NCBI RefSeq assembly: GCF_000155595.1
Contig: NZ_DS989904.1
Span: forward strand, 4,048,786 to 4,112,785
Source: Synechococcus sp. PCC 7335
GTDB lineage: Bacteria; Cyanobacteriota; Cyanobacteriia; Phormidesmidales; Phormidesmidaceae
DNA: 64,000 bases
Direction: 5' to 3'
Part shown: positions 1 through 11,037 of the stretch, one piece after another
Numbering within the stretch: the stretch's first letter is position 1
How the letters are laid out: the number at the start of each line of letters is the position of its first letter
The notes under the pieces: model-generated
What the model was told of the DNA's origin: nothing
Databases searched by the model: none
The model's input: the letters and a program-made list of their open reading frames with translations, nothing else
Program-made: the position numbers and the translations under genes

Positions 1-357
1 CCTGCGCCGCATTTCGTTAAACTAATCCGTACAGAGCCTATGGCTGGTCTGTATATAGCAAAGCTGATCGCTAAACGTCTAAGACAAGTCAATCGCCGTC
101 TGCGCCTGCGCGAATCAGACAGTCAGTCTCGAGTTGCCGATGTCCTACTGTTCTTAGCCGAAGGTCAGGGGAAGGTCGCTGGTGAAGGGATGGTAATCCC
201 TAAATTACCTCACAAAGAACTTGGTGGACTTAGCGGACTTGCCAGAGAAACGGTTACTAGAGCGCTGAGTAAGTTAGAGAAAAGAGGCATCATTCAGCGC
301 GATCATAATATTCTTAAAATTACTGATATTGAAGCTCTTGAACAACTTCTGGTATAG
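1..357 (+). CDS. Crp/Fnr-family transcriptional regulator, C-terminal part (cut by window edge)
   Basis: The reading frame is open from base 1, so the gene starts outside the window. What remains is about 118 residues: the end of the dimerisation helix followed by a Crp-type winged helix-turn-helix. The recognition helix reads around RETVTRALSKLEKRGII, the usual Crp/Fnr arrangement (residues after an L-x-x-L-x-x-L segment). The cyclic-nucleotide-like sensor domain is not visible, so the effector cannot be named. It does not read like NtcA, whose recognition helix is different. The DUF2232 gene follows after 12 bp, which suggests cotranscription. The Met at base 40 is internal and should not be taken as the start. 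Confidence 0.8.
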   Translation, partial: PAPHFVKLIRTEPMAGLYIAKLIAKRLRQVNRRLRLRESDSQSRVADVLLFLAEGQGKVAGEGMVIPKLPHKELGGLSGLARETVTRALSKLEKRGIIQRDHNILKITDIEALEQLLV

Positions 358-369
358 CAATTCTCGCCT

Positions 370-1206
370 ATGACCGAGCCCAACCACGACCCGATACCAG
401 AGCAACTAAACGACGAGCCTTGGATATCCGATTCTTCATTACCTACCGCTCACGCTGCTGATCGCTACTCTGTTCAGTCCATCGATGCTGAGCGGAAAGT
501 CGATACTGAAGGCACAGTCGATTCCTATAACTCTCCTCTGCTATCGACTATGCCTGCTCGTTCCTTACCGCCTTCACCTTTGCCTCTAGTCGAAACCGCC
601 TTTCTAGCTAGCGCTGCTAGTCTTATGTGGCTAGTCAACGTATACTTTCCGCCCGGTCCACTACTACGAATACTCTTCCCGTTACCTATTACGCTGGTTT
701 ACTTGCGGTGGAATGCTCGTGCAGCTTGGATGGGAGCGACGGTATCAGGGTTGCTGCTTACCATCCTGTTAGGCCCTACTCGTAGTGTTTTGTTTGTGAT
801 GCCCTATGGCATCTTGGGTGTGCAGCTGGGGTATCTATGGCGTAGAAAAGCCGGATGGGGTATTTCTATTTTGACGGGAGGATTGCTAGTTACGTTTGGA
901 ACGTTTTTCCGAATTTGGCTGCTTTCTATCTTAGCGGGTGAAGATCTGTGGGGCTATCTAATTGCGCAGATCACTCAGTTTATAGATTGGAGCGTAAGAT
1001 TGCTGACAAACTGGGGCTTGATCGGACTAGGAAGATTTGGACAGCCAGATATGGAAATCATCGCGATCGCCGCTGTCTCTATGACCGTTTTTGCTAGCGT
1101 TGTCTACCTATTTACCGTACATCTTGCTGCGTGGCTCATTCTAGAGCGTCTTGGTATTGTCATGTCAGAACCTCCAAACTGGGTACAGGTGCTCATAGAC
1201 GAATAG
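370..1206 (+). CDS. DUF2232-like multi-pass membrane protein
   Basis: The protein has 278 residues. The first 75 are hydrophilic, rich in Ser/Asp/Pro, and the rest contains about six hydrophobic segments with short loops, as in the DUF2232/YybS-like membrane proteins of cyanobacteria (VYFPPGPLLRILFPLP near residue 95 is typical). Function is unknown; a transport or substrate-binding (S-component-like) role is only a guess. It lies between the regulator (12 bp upstream) and the CobT-like gene, whose ATG follows its stop after one base, so the three genes are very likely one transcription unit. Confidence 0.65.
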   Translation: MTEPNHDPIPEQLNDEPWISDSSLPTAHAADRYSVQSIDAERKVDTEGTVDSYNSPLLSTMPARSLPPSPLPLVETAFLASAASLMWLVNVYFPPGPLLRILFPLPITLVYLRWNARAAWMGATVSGLLLTILLGPTRSVLFVMPYGILGVQLGYLWRRKAGWGISILTGGLLVTFGTFFRIWLLSILAGEDLWGYLIAQITQFIDWSVRLLTNWGLIGLGRFGQPDMEIIAIAAVSMTVFASVVYLFTVHLAAWLILERLGIVMSEPPNWVQVLIDE

Positions 1207-1207
1207 G

Positions 1208-2305
1208 ATGATCAGACTTTGTGCTGAGACCAGTCCAGGAGCGAGTTACCGATGGCTCAACCACTACCGAGGTAAAAAGCCCCTATTCGTTTGCGTTCTT
1301 AGCTTTACAGAAACTGCGCTTATTCCTGGCATTTCAGCTGCTGGGGACAGCCAACAAGATCGACTGGGCGTCGCCGCCGCCGACGCTAACTACTTGCTCG
1401 CAGGAACCTCTCTCGTTCCTTTATCGGCTGGAATTTCTCCTGCTGTGATTACCAGGTCTATCTTGTGTGGACAGACTATTGACTGTCAGCTAATTAGCAC
1501 TGGGCTGCCAAAAGCGCTTAGCGTTCCTCATCTATCGCTACCTCAAACCATTGCCAAACCTATTCAAACAGGGCAGGCGATGACGATTGCCGAAGCGAAT
1601 ATGCTTTTTCGCCTAGGTCGAGATCTAGGCTGCCAGCTAGCTGATCAGCTAGCTAAGCAATGTCAAGCTAGCTACTTGGTTATTGGAGAATGTGTGGTCG
1701 GTGGCACGACGACTGCACAGGCCATCCTCACTGGCCTAGGCTATACCGTAATTAACCAGATGAGTAGCAGTTTGCGACTAGGCAATCACTTGAAAAAGCA
1801 AACCTTAGTCAAACAGGGACTAGCTAATTGGAAAACCCGTTGGAACCAGCCACAGGAGGCGTCAGCGATAGGGTTAGTCGCAGCTGTAGGCGATCCGATG
1901 CAGATTGTGGCAACAGGAATAGCACTATCGGCCAGTCAATCGTGCGGAGTACTTTTGGCAGGTGGCTCACAGATGCTAGCGGTCTATAGTCTGTGTAAGG
2001 CACTAGCGCAAGAGAAAAGAATTGTCTGGCAGCCTGAGCAAGTAGTCGTAGGCACGACCCGCTGGGTAATAGAAGATAATAGTGCAGATACAGTGGCGAT
2101 CGCGCACCAAGTAGGCGCTACCTATCTAGCCAGTGAAATCACCTTTAGTCAATCGCCCTATATGCAGTTGCGAGCTTATGAGCAAGGATTTGTAAAAGAG
2201 GGAGTGGGAGCTGGAGGATGCGTGATCGCCGCACACCTTTATGGTCAATGGACGCGATCACAGATTCGTCATGCCGTTGAAGCTCAGCTCCGGCTATCTA
2301 TCTGA
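1208..2305 (+). CDS. CobT-like nicotinate mononucleotide-dependent phosphoribosyltransferase (TIGR00303 type)
   Basis: This 365-residue protein matches the cyanobacterial/archaeal branch of CobT-related proteins. The segment VLSFTETALIPGISAAG near residue 32 and the Gly-rich VGGTTTAQAILTGLG near residue 164 are characteristic. CobT joins nicotinate mononucleotide and a lower-ligand base (dimethylbenzimidazole, or adenine in pseudocobalamin makers) to give the alpha-riboside phosphate for the cobalamin nucleotide loop. Most cyanobacteria make pseudocobalamin, so the base here is uncertain. The ATG lies one base after the previous stop, indicating translational coupling. No other cobalamin gene is nearby. 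Confidence 0.75.
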   Translation: MIRLCAETSPGASYRWLNHYRGKKPLFVCVLSFTETALIPGISAAGDSQQDRLGVAAADANYLLAGTSLVPLSAGISPAVITRSILCGQTIDCQLISTGLPKALSVPHLSLPQTIAKPIQTGQAMTIAEANMLFRLGRDLGCQLADQLAKQCQASYLVIGECVVGGTTTAQAILTGLGYTVINQMSSSLRLGNHLKKQTLVKQGLANWKTRWNQPQEASAIGLVAAVGDPMQIVATGIALSASQSCGVLLAGGSQMLAVYSLCKALAQEKRIVWQPEQVVVGTTRWVIEDNSADTVAIAHQVGATYLASEITFSQSPYMQLRAYEQGFVKEGVGAGGCVIAAHLYGQWTRSQIRHAVEAQLRLSI

Positions 2306-2413
2306 GGGTATCTTGAGGCCTTCAAAGCTAATTAAACGTAGGTAGCCCATTTTGGACTTGGCACTATCTTCTAAGCAGCGCTTATAGAGAGAAGCTTTCA
2401 AAAGCGAAGCCTT

Positions 2414-2791
2414 CTAATAAGAGCGGTAAGCCATAATCTGCTCCTCCAAAGCCGCTATACGGTTGTATGCAGCGGTCAGCTGAGCTGTCAACCGCTGAAT
2501 TTGGATCTCTGGCGATAGCGTTCTTGTGGTACTTGACGACTCTCCTTCTAAATAAGGATCATCGCTCAATACATCTTTATGCATCATTGCTGGGTTAGGA
2601 GAGCGACGCATAGCCGTTGGTGATAGATTAACCGCGTTAGCATCTGACAAAATCTCTCTAGTCGTCGAACGACCGTACCCATTGGTGATGCTAGCATCTA
2701 CCTTCTCAGTCAACTGCGCTATCAAGCCATGGAGCGAGTCAACTTTGTCACTCAGCTCAATTACCTGCTTTTCTAAAACATCCATAGCCAT
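2414..2791 (-). CDS. hypothetical coiled-coil protein
   Basis: This 125-residue protein belongs to no family I recognise. Residues 1-35 (heptads of I/L/V with K/D/E) and 95-122 (IQIQRLTAQLTAAYNRIAAL) are predicted coiled coils; the middle 60 residues are polar and probably disordered. There is no signal peptide and no membrane segment. It may be a small oligomeric scaffold, but this is inference from composition. Two in-frame Met codons (2791 and 2785) are possible starts and neither has a clear Shine-Dalgarno sequence. It is convergent with the cobT-like gene and divergent from petE. Confidence 0.55.
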   Translation of the reverse strand: MAMDVLEKQVIELSDKVDSLHGLIAQLTEKVDASITNGYGRSTTREILSDANAVNLSPTAMRRSPNPAMMHKDVLSDDPYLEGESSSTTRTLSPEIQIQRLTAQLTAAYNRIAALEEQIMAYRSY

Positions 2792-3173
2792 AAAGACAGT
2801 TGTGTTATTGAATTTTTCAATCCTATTAATAAGTGCAGTAACCGGCCCCCGAAATCACTAGATGATTTAACCTTTGCTATAAAAAATTTACAAATCCTCA
2901 GAATTCGAAAATTAAATTTCAATCTTTATCCGATGCGAACTGTTAAGTAGTTGTTCCTCAGGACTGTCTTTAACTCAAGTCATAGGGACTTTGGTAGAAG
3001 TATGATAGCTCTAGTAGTTGTGAGTACCTGGCATCTATGTACTTTACAGAACTGTTATATAACGTAGGTGTTCAAATCCGAACCTCTACAAAGCGTCAAA
3101 ATGCCCACTAGGCGATCTATAATTCTCAGCAAGTGTAAAGAAAGTACACGCACGTTTTAGTCCTAGAGGTCCT
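2792..3173. other. intergenic region between a divergent pair, upstream of petE
   Basis: 382 bp without a supportable gene. It must contain the promoters of petE (+) and of the coiled-coil gene (-). The part at 2860-2935 is A/T-rich. I could not identify a convincing -35/-10 pair or a metal-regulator operator by eye. Confidence 0.5.
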
Positions 3174-3581
3174 ATGAAATTTTTAGCAAAAGCATTCCGC
3201 AGCTTAGGTACTACCCTAATGATGGCTGCTCTGATTATTAGCAGTTGCGCGGTGCTTGCGACGCCAGCTCTTGCCGCTGACCAAACCGTCAAAATGGGTT
3301 CAGACGGTGGGTTACTTGTTTTTGAACCAGCAACTGTCACCGTTTCCAAAGGAGATACCGTCACTTGGGAAAATAACAAGATGGCACCCCACAACGTTAT
3401 CTTTGATCCAAACAACATTCCTGGTGGTAAGGAAGTAGCTGATAAACTGACTAATAAACAGCTGACTTTTGCACCTGGCGAGTCTTACTCTAGTACTTTT
3501 GATGTGGAGCCTGGCGAGTACACTTACTACTGTGCGCCTCACCGGGGTGCTGGTATGGTTGGCAAGGTAATTGTTAAATAA
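3174..3581 (+). CDS. petE: plastocyanin precursor
   Basis: Plastocyanin is the lumenal copper protein that carries electrons from cytochrome b6f to photosystem I or to cytochrome oxidase. The 135-residue precursor has a basic, hydrophobic signal peptide with a predicted cut after Ala34 (ATPALA-ADQ), which leaves a mature protein of about 101 residues, the usual size. All four type-1 copper ligands are visible: His73 (in APHNV), Cys120, His123 (YYCAPHR) and Met128. The gene is monocistronic: two strong hairpins follow it and the flanking genes are not related. In other cyanobacteria petE is copper-induced; no operator could be recognised here. Confidence 0.97.
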   Translation: MKFLAKAFRSLGTTLMMAALIISSCAVLATPALAADQTVKMGSDGGLLVFEPATVTVSKGDTVTWENNKMAPHNVIFDPNNIPGGKEVADKLTNKQLTFAPGESYSSTFDVEPGEYTYYCAPHRGAGMVGKVIVK

Positions 3582-3620
3582 TCTTTGATCGGCTAACTTT
3601 TGAGAACAATTTATTACTAA

Positions 3621-3689
3621 GAGCTCTGTTAGAGATATCTAATGGAGCTCCTTTGTTTAAGACTCAATGACTTTTCGCCATTGAGTCTT
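3621..3689 (+). terminator. two consecutive terminator hairpins after petE
   Basis: First hairpin at 3621-3650: arms GAGCTCTGTTAGA and TCTAATGGAGCTC pair over 13 bp (two G-T wobbles) around a GATA loop and are followed by CTTTGTTT. Second hairpin at 3659-3689: perfect 11-bp arms AAGACTCAATG / CATTGAGTCTT with a 9-nt loop, followed by TCGATTATT. Together they should insulate the highly expressed petE. Nothing further was recognised in 3690-3972 apart from the promoter region of the next gene. Confidence 0.75.
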
Positions 3690-3972
3690 TCGATTATTGA
3701 AAGACGTCTATGCTCACTGCTTAGTCAGCAGTTGATACTTACTTTTGATGTTTAGTTCATAAGGTAAGCTTTTGGCTAACTGAGCTTTTGATAAAGCTAG
3801 TATCAGGTAGCAACTTTGCTAAAGCGTTCGTTTGTTATGTCCATAGCTGTTGGATGATAGATGTATACTTAGCAAGCTGTGCTACTAGCTATGCATAAGT
3901 TTCGTTCGTCCCAACTTTTATTCCAACTAACACGTAGATGTATCTATATAGACACAGTACATAAAACTGGAT

Positions 3973-4632
3973 ATGAAACTGGTTATTGGAAATAAGAATT
4001 ACTCTTCTTGGTCTTTACGGGCGTGGATGCTACTGGCCAAATTTGATCTTCAGTTCGAAGAGATTCAAGAATCTCTCGAACGTGAAAACTCACACGGAAC
4101 CCTCACAGAACGACTAAAGCAGTACTCGCCTACTGGTCGTGTGCCTGTTTTGATCGACCAGAAAACAACAGTATGGGACTCGCTGGCGATCTGTGAGTAT
4201 ATTTCTGAAAAGTATCTCTCAGGCGAAGGTTGGCCAGCTGATGAATCTCTAAGAGCTGAAGCGAGAGCTGTCTGCGCTGAAATGCATTCTGGGTTTATGG
4301 GTCTGCGTAGCGAGCTACCGATGAACTGTAGAGCGAGCCGACGGATTAATCCTTCAGCTACAGCTTATCAAGACATCGCTAGAATCGATGCTATTTGGTC
4401 AGGCTGTATGGCTCGAAATCCTGACACTTGGCTATTTGAAAGATTCTCTATAGCCGATTGCTTTTATGCGCCCGTAGTCATGCGCTTCAAGACCTACAGC
4501 ATTGTTCTATCAGAATTAGCCACACGATATCAGAACTTCTTTTTGGAAGATTTCACGCTAAAGAAGTGGGTTGATGCAGGTAAAGTGGAAACTGAAGTAC
4601 TTCTAGAAGAGGAAGTTGGAGAGCCTTGCTGA
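3973..4632 (+). CDS. glutathione S-transferase family protein
   Basis: This 219-residue protein has the N-terminal thioredoxin-fold domain of GSTs. The opening KLVIGNKNYSSWSLRAWMLL carries the Ser/Tyr-type glutathione contact region, and PTGRVPVLID near residue 52 has the cis-Pro. DSLAICEYISEKY near residue 67 is the glutathione gamma-glutamyl site, and an all-helical C-terminal domain follows. The SSWSLRAW opening is typical of a small bacterial GST subgroup. Substrates are unknown; detoxification by glutathione conjugation or thiol reduction is the family role. It is convergent with secA, 33 bp away. Confidence 0.85.
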   Translation: MKLVIGNKNYSSWSLRAWMLLAKFDLQFEEIQESLERENSHGTLTERLKQYSPTGRVPVLIDQKTTVWDSLAICEYISEKYLSGEGWPADESLRAEARAVCAEMHSGFMGLRSELPMNCRASRRINPSATAYQDIARIDAIWSGCMARNPDTWLFERFSIADCFYAPVVMRFKTYSIVLSELATRYQNFFLEDFTLKKWVDAGKVETEVLLEEEVGEPC

Positions 4633-4665
4633 TACACAAATAAGTACGCAAGAGTGCCATCGCCT

Positions 4666-7455
4666 CTAGACCATTTCAGATTGCTTAGCTGCAGGTTGAG
4701 GCTGGGGTTGGAATTGGAAGAGTGTATACACAACGTTGCGGCGGATACCTGTCATCATTTCTAAGAAAACTTCGTAGCCTTCGCTCTTGTATTCAATCAA
4801 GGGATCTTTTTGACCATAACCACGCAGGCCAACGGTCTCCCGTAGGGCGTCCATCTGCTGCAAATGCTCACGCCAGAGTGTATCGATCTGCTGAAGAATA
4901 AAGAATCGCTCGGCTTCCCTCATCAGACCAGGCTTGATCATATCAACCTGAGCTTCTTTGAGGTCATAGGCGATGCGAACCTGCTCCGCTAAGAAAGTTT
5001 TCATCTCGCCCATGGATAGATTCTCTAGCTGGTCTGGGGTCAAATCAGAGAGCAGGTAGACAAACTCTTGTACTTTGCTAACAACGCTAGCTAAATCCCA
5101 TTCTTCTGAAGGAAGTTCTGGATTAACGTAGGCTTCGACGATGTCGTCCATGGTCTGCACGGCATAGCCTAAGACAAGTTCTTTAAGCGCTTGACCCTCC
5201 AATACGCGATGGCGCTCAGCGTAGATAGCACGGCGCTGATTGTTCATCACCTCATCGTATTCGAAGACCTGCTTACGGATGTCATAGTAGTAGGTTTCAA
5301 CTTTCTTCTGGGCGCCTTCTAGTGAACGAGTAAGCATCCCGGATTCAATTGGCATGTCTTCTTCTACGCGGAAAGCATTCATTAGGCCTGCAACGCGATC
5401 GCCTCCAAAAATCCGCAGTAAATTATCTTCTAGACTCAAGAAGAACTTAGTCGAACCAGGATCGCCTTGACGACCTGCGCGGCCTCTAAGCTGGTTATCC
5501 ACCCGCCTAGATTCATGGCGCTCCGTGCCAATCACATGTAGACCACCTAACTGAATTACCTCGTCATGCGCAGCTGAGGTGATTGCTTCGTAAGCTTCTA
5601 GAACCTGGTTATGAACATCGCGTAGCTTCTGGATCACGGGTTCGTCAGAAGGTGCTTTCTCTGCGGCTACCGCGATCTTATCTTCTGCGGCTAGTTCCGA
5701 TAGGCTTTGCGCCCCGTATGTCTTGACTGCAAAATCGACGGCTTCTTTTAGGTTGTTCTTGATCTCAGGTGAGAGATCGGTTGGAAAGATCTGCGGAGCA
5801 ACTTTCCAGGTTTTGACCTTCTTCTTATCGGCAAATCCAGCTTTCTGACGACTGTTCTTAGCCGCAGATACCTGCGCCACACCAAACTTATCGTCGTCTT
5901 CATGCTTAACTAGCCTTGGCATAAAGTACTCGCGTACTTTTAGCCGCGCCATATAGTCGGCGTTACCTCCTAGGATAATATCCGTACCGCGCCCTGCCAT
6001 GTTGGTTGCGATCGTGACTGAGCCACTGCGACCTGCTTGGGCCACAATCTCTGACTCGCGTTCTACATTTTCTGGCTTGGCATTGAGGAGGTTATGAGGA
6101 ACTTTGAGATCACTGAGTAGTGCAGAGAGGACCTCGGATTTTTCGACGCTAGTCGTACCCACAAGGACAGGCCGACCCGTTTCATGCATCTCAGCGCATT
6201 CTTGGGCGATCGCATTCCACTTCGCATTTTCAGTCTTATAAACCACATCGGGCAGATCACGGCGTTGGGAAGGGCGATTCGTAGGAATGATCGTAACTTC
6301 TAGCTTATAGATCTTTTCAAACTCAGCTTCCTCTGTCTTTGCAGTTCCAGTCATTCCAGAAAGCTTTGGGTACAGCAAAAAGAAATTCTGATAGGTGATA
6401 GACGCAAGTGTCTGAGTCTCAGGCTGGATCTCGACGTGTTCTTTGGCCTCAATTGCCTGATGCAAGCCGTCACTCCAGCGACGACCAGCCATCACACGGC
6501 CAGTAAATTCGTCGACAATCACAATTTCGCCGTTGCGCACGATGTAATTGACATCCTTGGTAAATAGCTCTTTCGCCTTAATTGCGTTGAAGATATAGTG
6601 CGCCCAAGGGTCCTTAGGATCGAACAAATCAGTTACATTGAGCAGACTCTCTGCTTTTTCAAAGCCTTCGTCCGTTAGCAGCACATTACGAGCTTTCTCG
6701 TCGACTTCGTAATCAACCTCATCTCCTTCTAGCTGAGCAGCAACTTCAGCCGCCTTCGTGTACTTTTCACCCGGACGTTCTACCTGCCCCGAGATAATCA
6801 ACGGCGTCCTGGCCTCATCAATTAAGATAGAGTCAACTTCATCAATCACGCAAAAGTTGAAAGGACGCTGAACGACGTCTGTCATTTGCGTTGCCATATT
6901 ATCGCGCAGATAGTCGAAGCCAAACTCGCTGTTAGTGCCGTAGGTGATATCGCAAGCGTAGTTCTTTTTGCGCTCTTTTGGACTCATGCCCTGCTGGATC
7001 AAACCCACACTTAGCCCTAGAAATCGGTGAACTTGGCCCATCCATTCCGCATCGCGGCGCGCTAAGTAGTCATTGACCGTTACGATGTGAACGCCTTTTC
7101 CTGAAATTGCGTTTAGATAGGCTGGTAAGGTCGAAACAAGCGTCTTGCCTTCACCTGTTTTCATCTCAGCAATTTGACCATCGTGTAGCACCATGCCACC
7201 CAATAGCTGTACGTCGTAATGACGCATACCTAAAACTCGTTTTGCGGCTTCTCTAACAACAGCAAAAGCCTCTGTTAGAATGTCGTCTATCTCTTCGCCG
7301 TTCTCTAAACGCTGCCTAAACTCAGCTGTTTTACCAGCTAGCTCATTGTCAGAAAGTGCCTGCACTTCCTCCTCAAGCAGGTTCACCTCTTTAATATCGG
7401 GCTGATATCTTTTGAGCTTACGAGTATTCGGATCGCCTAGAAGTCTTTTTAGCAT
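4666..7455 (-). CDS. secA: preprotein translocase ATPase SecA
   Basis: SecA pushes unfolded preproteins through SecYEG in the plasma and thylakoid membranes. Walker A is at residues 98-105 (MKTGEGKT), and the DEAD-like Walker B reads [35 protein letters not shown] near the second motor domain is diagnostic. As in other cyanobacteria the C-terminal zinc-binding tail is missing, and the protein ends in a Gln/Pro-rich tail. I choose the ATG at 7455 (929 residues) because cyanobacterial SecA proteins begin MLK-x-LLGDPN; the frame stays open upstream to a TTG at 7485. It is monocistronic. Confidence 0.97.
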   Translation of the reverse strand: MLKRLLGDPNTRKLKRYQPDIKEVNLLEEEVQALSDNELAGKTAEFRQRLENGEEIDDILTEAFAVVREAAKRVLGMRHYDVQLLGGMVLHDGQIAEMKTGEGKTLVSTLPAYLNAISGKGVHIVTVNDYLARRDAEWMGQVHRFLGLSVGLIQQGMSPKERKKNYACDITYGTNSEFGFDYLRDNMATQMTDVVQRPFNFCVIDEVDSILIDEARTPLIISGQVERPGEKYTKAAEVAAQLEGDEVDYEVDEKARNVLLTDEGFEKAESLLNVTDLFDPKDPWAHYIFNAIKAKELFTKDVNYIVRNGEIVIVDEFTGRVMAGRRWSDGLHQAIEAKEHVEIQPETQTLASITYQNFFLLYPKLSGMTGTAKTEEAEFEKIYKLEVTIIPTNRPSQRRDLPDVVYKTENAKWNAIAQECAEMHETGRPVLVGTTSVEKSEVLSALLSDLKVPHNLLNAKPENVERESEIVAQAGRSGSVTIATNMAGRGTDIILGGNADYMARLKVREYFMPRLVKHEDDDKFGVAQVSAAKNSRQKAGFADKKKVKTWKVAPQIFPTDLSPEIKNNLKEAVDFAVKTYGAQSLSELAAEDKIAVAAEKAPSDEPVIQKLRDVHNQVLEAYEAITSAAHDEVIQLGGLHVIGTERHESRRVDNQLRGRAGRQGDPGSTKFFLSLEDNLLRIFGGDRVAGLMNAFRVEEDMPIESGMLTRSLEGAQKKVETYYYDIRKQVFEYDEVMNNQRRAIYAERHRVLEGQALKELVLGYAVQTMDDIVEAYVNPELPSEEWDLASVVSKVQEFVYLLSDLTPDQLENLSMGEMKTFLAEQVRIAYDLKEAQVDMIKPGLMREAERFFILQQIDTLWREHLQQMDALRETVGLRGYGQKDPLIEYKSEGYEVFLEMMTGIRRNVVYTLFQFQPQPQPAAKQSEMV

Positions 7456-7685
7456 GTCGGGCTGGAGAAACGACGAGCGAGGCAAGTATAGGTCAGCCCC
7501 GGAATATTAATTCTACCTAATCTTATGGGGATAGCTGACCTGTAGGGAAGGGCCGAGCAGGTCGGGTTTCCCTACAGAGAAGTCTCATGTTCAGAGATGT
7601 TACCGCTTTAAAGATGTCACTGCAGATTGAACAATACGTGTCGAGATCTCGATTCCATCTGGATTCTCAGCCTTATCGTCTCGAT

Positions 7686-8231
7686 CTATCTATTCGGGTT
7701 CGAGATGATGTCTCGGTAGTTTTGGGTGGTAGCTGAGAGGTGGCAGCTTGTGCAAGTAAGTAAGTTGAGCGGCTGAGGAAGGTTGACTTGAGGATGAAGC
7801 GCTTGGAAGTAGTCCGAGTTAAAGAGTCTAAAGGGAGTTGGAGCGCTGCTTTTGTGAGGACGTGAGTAAGCTTGGAGGTAGTTGATGATTAGCTGCTTTT
7901 CAAAAGCGGTGATGTCACTAAGCGTCAGGCCGTAGTGTTCAGAGTCGACAACGAGGTGCTGCCAGGTCTGCGTAGGGAGAACAGCTGGCGGTAGAGCAAC
8001 GTGACAGGTAGCGCATTCGTTGAGATAGATGCGGTAGCTAGCTTCGAGCCGAGAATTAATGGGATCAACCATGCCATAGGAAGTATTGGCAGTTGTGAGG
8101 GTGTTGGTGGTACTTGCAGCGCGACCTGTATCAATCGCAGTGGCCATACCACTTCCTAGCAAGACGCTGATTGCAAATGCTAGGAAGCTTGCAATCAGCA
8201 TCGAGAGTTGAACTGGCCGAATAGGTTGCAT
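7686..8231 (-). CDS. diheme c-type cytochrome (DHC-like)
   Basis: This 181-residue protein has an N-terminal membrane/signal segment (residues 8-32) and two heme-c attachment motifs, CATCH at 73-77 and CTSCH at 160-164. The spacing and the central W-x-H-L-V...H-Y-G-L pattern resemble the DHC (diheme cytochrome c) family found in cyanobacteria and proteobacteria, in which the partner is often a membrane b-type cytochrome. No such partner is adjacent. It would be exported and act in the lumen or periplasm; the electron donor and acceptor are unknown. Confidence 0.75.
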   Translation of the reverse strand: MQPIRPVQLSMLIASFLAFAISVLLGSGMATAIDTGRAASTTNTLTTANTSYGMVDPINSRLEASYRIYLNECATCHVALPPAVLPTQTWQHLVVDSEHYGLTLSDITAFEKQLIINYLQAYSRPHKSSAPTPFRLFNSDYFQALHPQVNLPQPLNLLTCTSCHLSATTQNYRDIISNPNR

Positions 8232-8535
8232 AGAAAGCTCAGCTAGGATAAGCAGTTAAATGAAGTTATCTGATGGATTTTGTCCAAGATATGGCAGCTA
8301 TAGCTGTTGCAGAGCTGCTGGAGGCACTATCAGATGTTATAACCTTGTGCTGTAGAGAGGCACTCTAACTATGCCGGTGTTCTGATTCCATCAGCAGTTT
8401 ATACAGCTACAAAACAGCTACAGAACGTAAGTCATGAAAGCATCACTTTAGACTCAGTTAGTCCGAGACAGATTAGTAAGTGCGCATCTATATTGAAGAG
8501 TGAATTGTGTAAACAATTGTATTTTGGTGAGGTCT
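8232..8535. other. intergenic region without recognised features
   Basis: 304 bp between divergent genes. It probably holds both promoters, but no clear -10/-35, hairpin or small gene was seen. Confidence 0.4.
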
Positions 8536-9018
8536 ATGGACGGTCGGAATATTCAGTTTCGCTATATGCAAACGTTCTCGCCCTGTGAGCTTGAGCAGGT
8601 ATGTGATTTGTTTGAGCGAGCTGCATTTTGGGCTAAGACAAGAAAACCAGAAGAGATGGCCGTCGCGATCGCGCATAGCCATCCAGTCGTGATAGCATGG
8701 GCCAGCGAGCACCTGATAGGATTCGCTAGAGCAACATCAGACGGCGTATTTAGAGCTACCATCTGGGACGTTGTCATGCATCCTAACTATCAAGGGGCTG
8801 GGCTAGGTCGCAGATTAGTAGAGACTTTAATTGCCCATCCCCATATGAACAAAGTAGAGCGCACCTATCTGATGACTACCTATCAGCAGCGCTTTTATGA
8901 ACGAATTGGGTTTGAGCAGAACACCACCACTACAATGGTTCTACACAACCAATCAATCGGCCTGCTACAGCCAACAGAAATACAGCGAGCTGAGAAGGCT
9001 GAAACTGTAGATGCGTAG
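8536..9018 (+). CDS. GNAT-family N-acetyltransferase
   Basis: This 160-residue protein has the acetyl-CoA-binding motif A of GNAT enzymes: VVMHPNYQGAGLGRRLVETLI (V-x-P-x-Y-Q-G-x-G-x-G/R). It is followed by the C-terminal YERIGFEQ motif. GNAT proteins move an acetyl group from acetyl-CoA to an amine; the substrate cannot be told. I place the start at the ATG 8536, because GGTGAGG lies 6 bp upstream. The in-frame GTG at 8500 would add 12 residues without a ribosome binding site. Confidence 0.85.
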   Translation: MDGRNIQFRYMQTFSPCELEQVCDLFERAAFWAKTRKPEEMAVAIAHSHPVVIAWASEHLIGFARATSDGVFRATIWDVVMHPNYQGAGLGRRLVETLIAHPHMNKVERTYLMTTYQQRFYERIGFEQNTTTTMVLHNQSIGLLQPTEIQRAEKAETVDA

Positions 9019-9086
9019 TGGGCATTTAGCGCTCTTAGAGGAAGAGAATAAAGGAGTCAGCTAGCGTTCAGTACCTGTAGTTTCTA

Positions 9087-9335
9087 CTATCTAGCTTCTT
9101 CTGCCTCGATCTTTGTCCGAGATTCTCCCCAATAGGCGCTGTAAGTCCATTCTTCTTTAGCGCCTTTGTCTACGGTCTTCCATCGGTAGATGACCCCTTG
9201 ATTGGGGTTGACGCCGACTTCTAAAAGTTTGGCACCCATGTAGTATTCAGTTTGCTTGAGAGTGCGGCTGCGGAAAAACTCGCTCTCTCGCTTAGAAATC
9301 ATTTTAGTGATGTGGGCTTGAGTCGGCTTGGCCAT
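9087..9335 (-). CDS. small hypothetical protein
   Basis: This 82-residue basic protein has no signal peptide or membrane segment and belongs to no family I can name. It has a helical N-terminus (KMISKRESEFFRSRTLKQTEYY) and a C-terminal beta-rich stretch with several Trp/Tyr residues (VIYRWKTVDKG, WTYSAYWGES). The composition looks like a genuine, conserved small protein rather than a chance frame. It is divergent from the DPOR operon, with which it shares a 316-bp promoter region. Confidence 0.5.
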   Translation of the reverse strand: MAKPTQAHITKMISKRESEFFRSRTLKQTEYYMGAKLLEVGVNPNQGVIYRWKTVDKGAKEEWTYSAYWGESRTKIEAEEAR

Positions 9336-10938
<1,603 letters not shown>

Positions 10939-11037
10939 TATTGCTGAGCTAACGCCTACAGCTCACTGCTATAAAAGACGCCCTGCGAGCGACTTCGCTC
11001 AGCCAACATTATCTCTCTTAACTTCATCTCTTAACCT

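Noticed and set aside
1221-1448. 75-codon frame inside the CobT-like gene
   Set aside because: It is an out-of-frame shadow of a well-supported protein.
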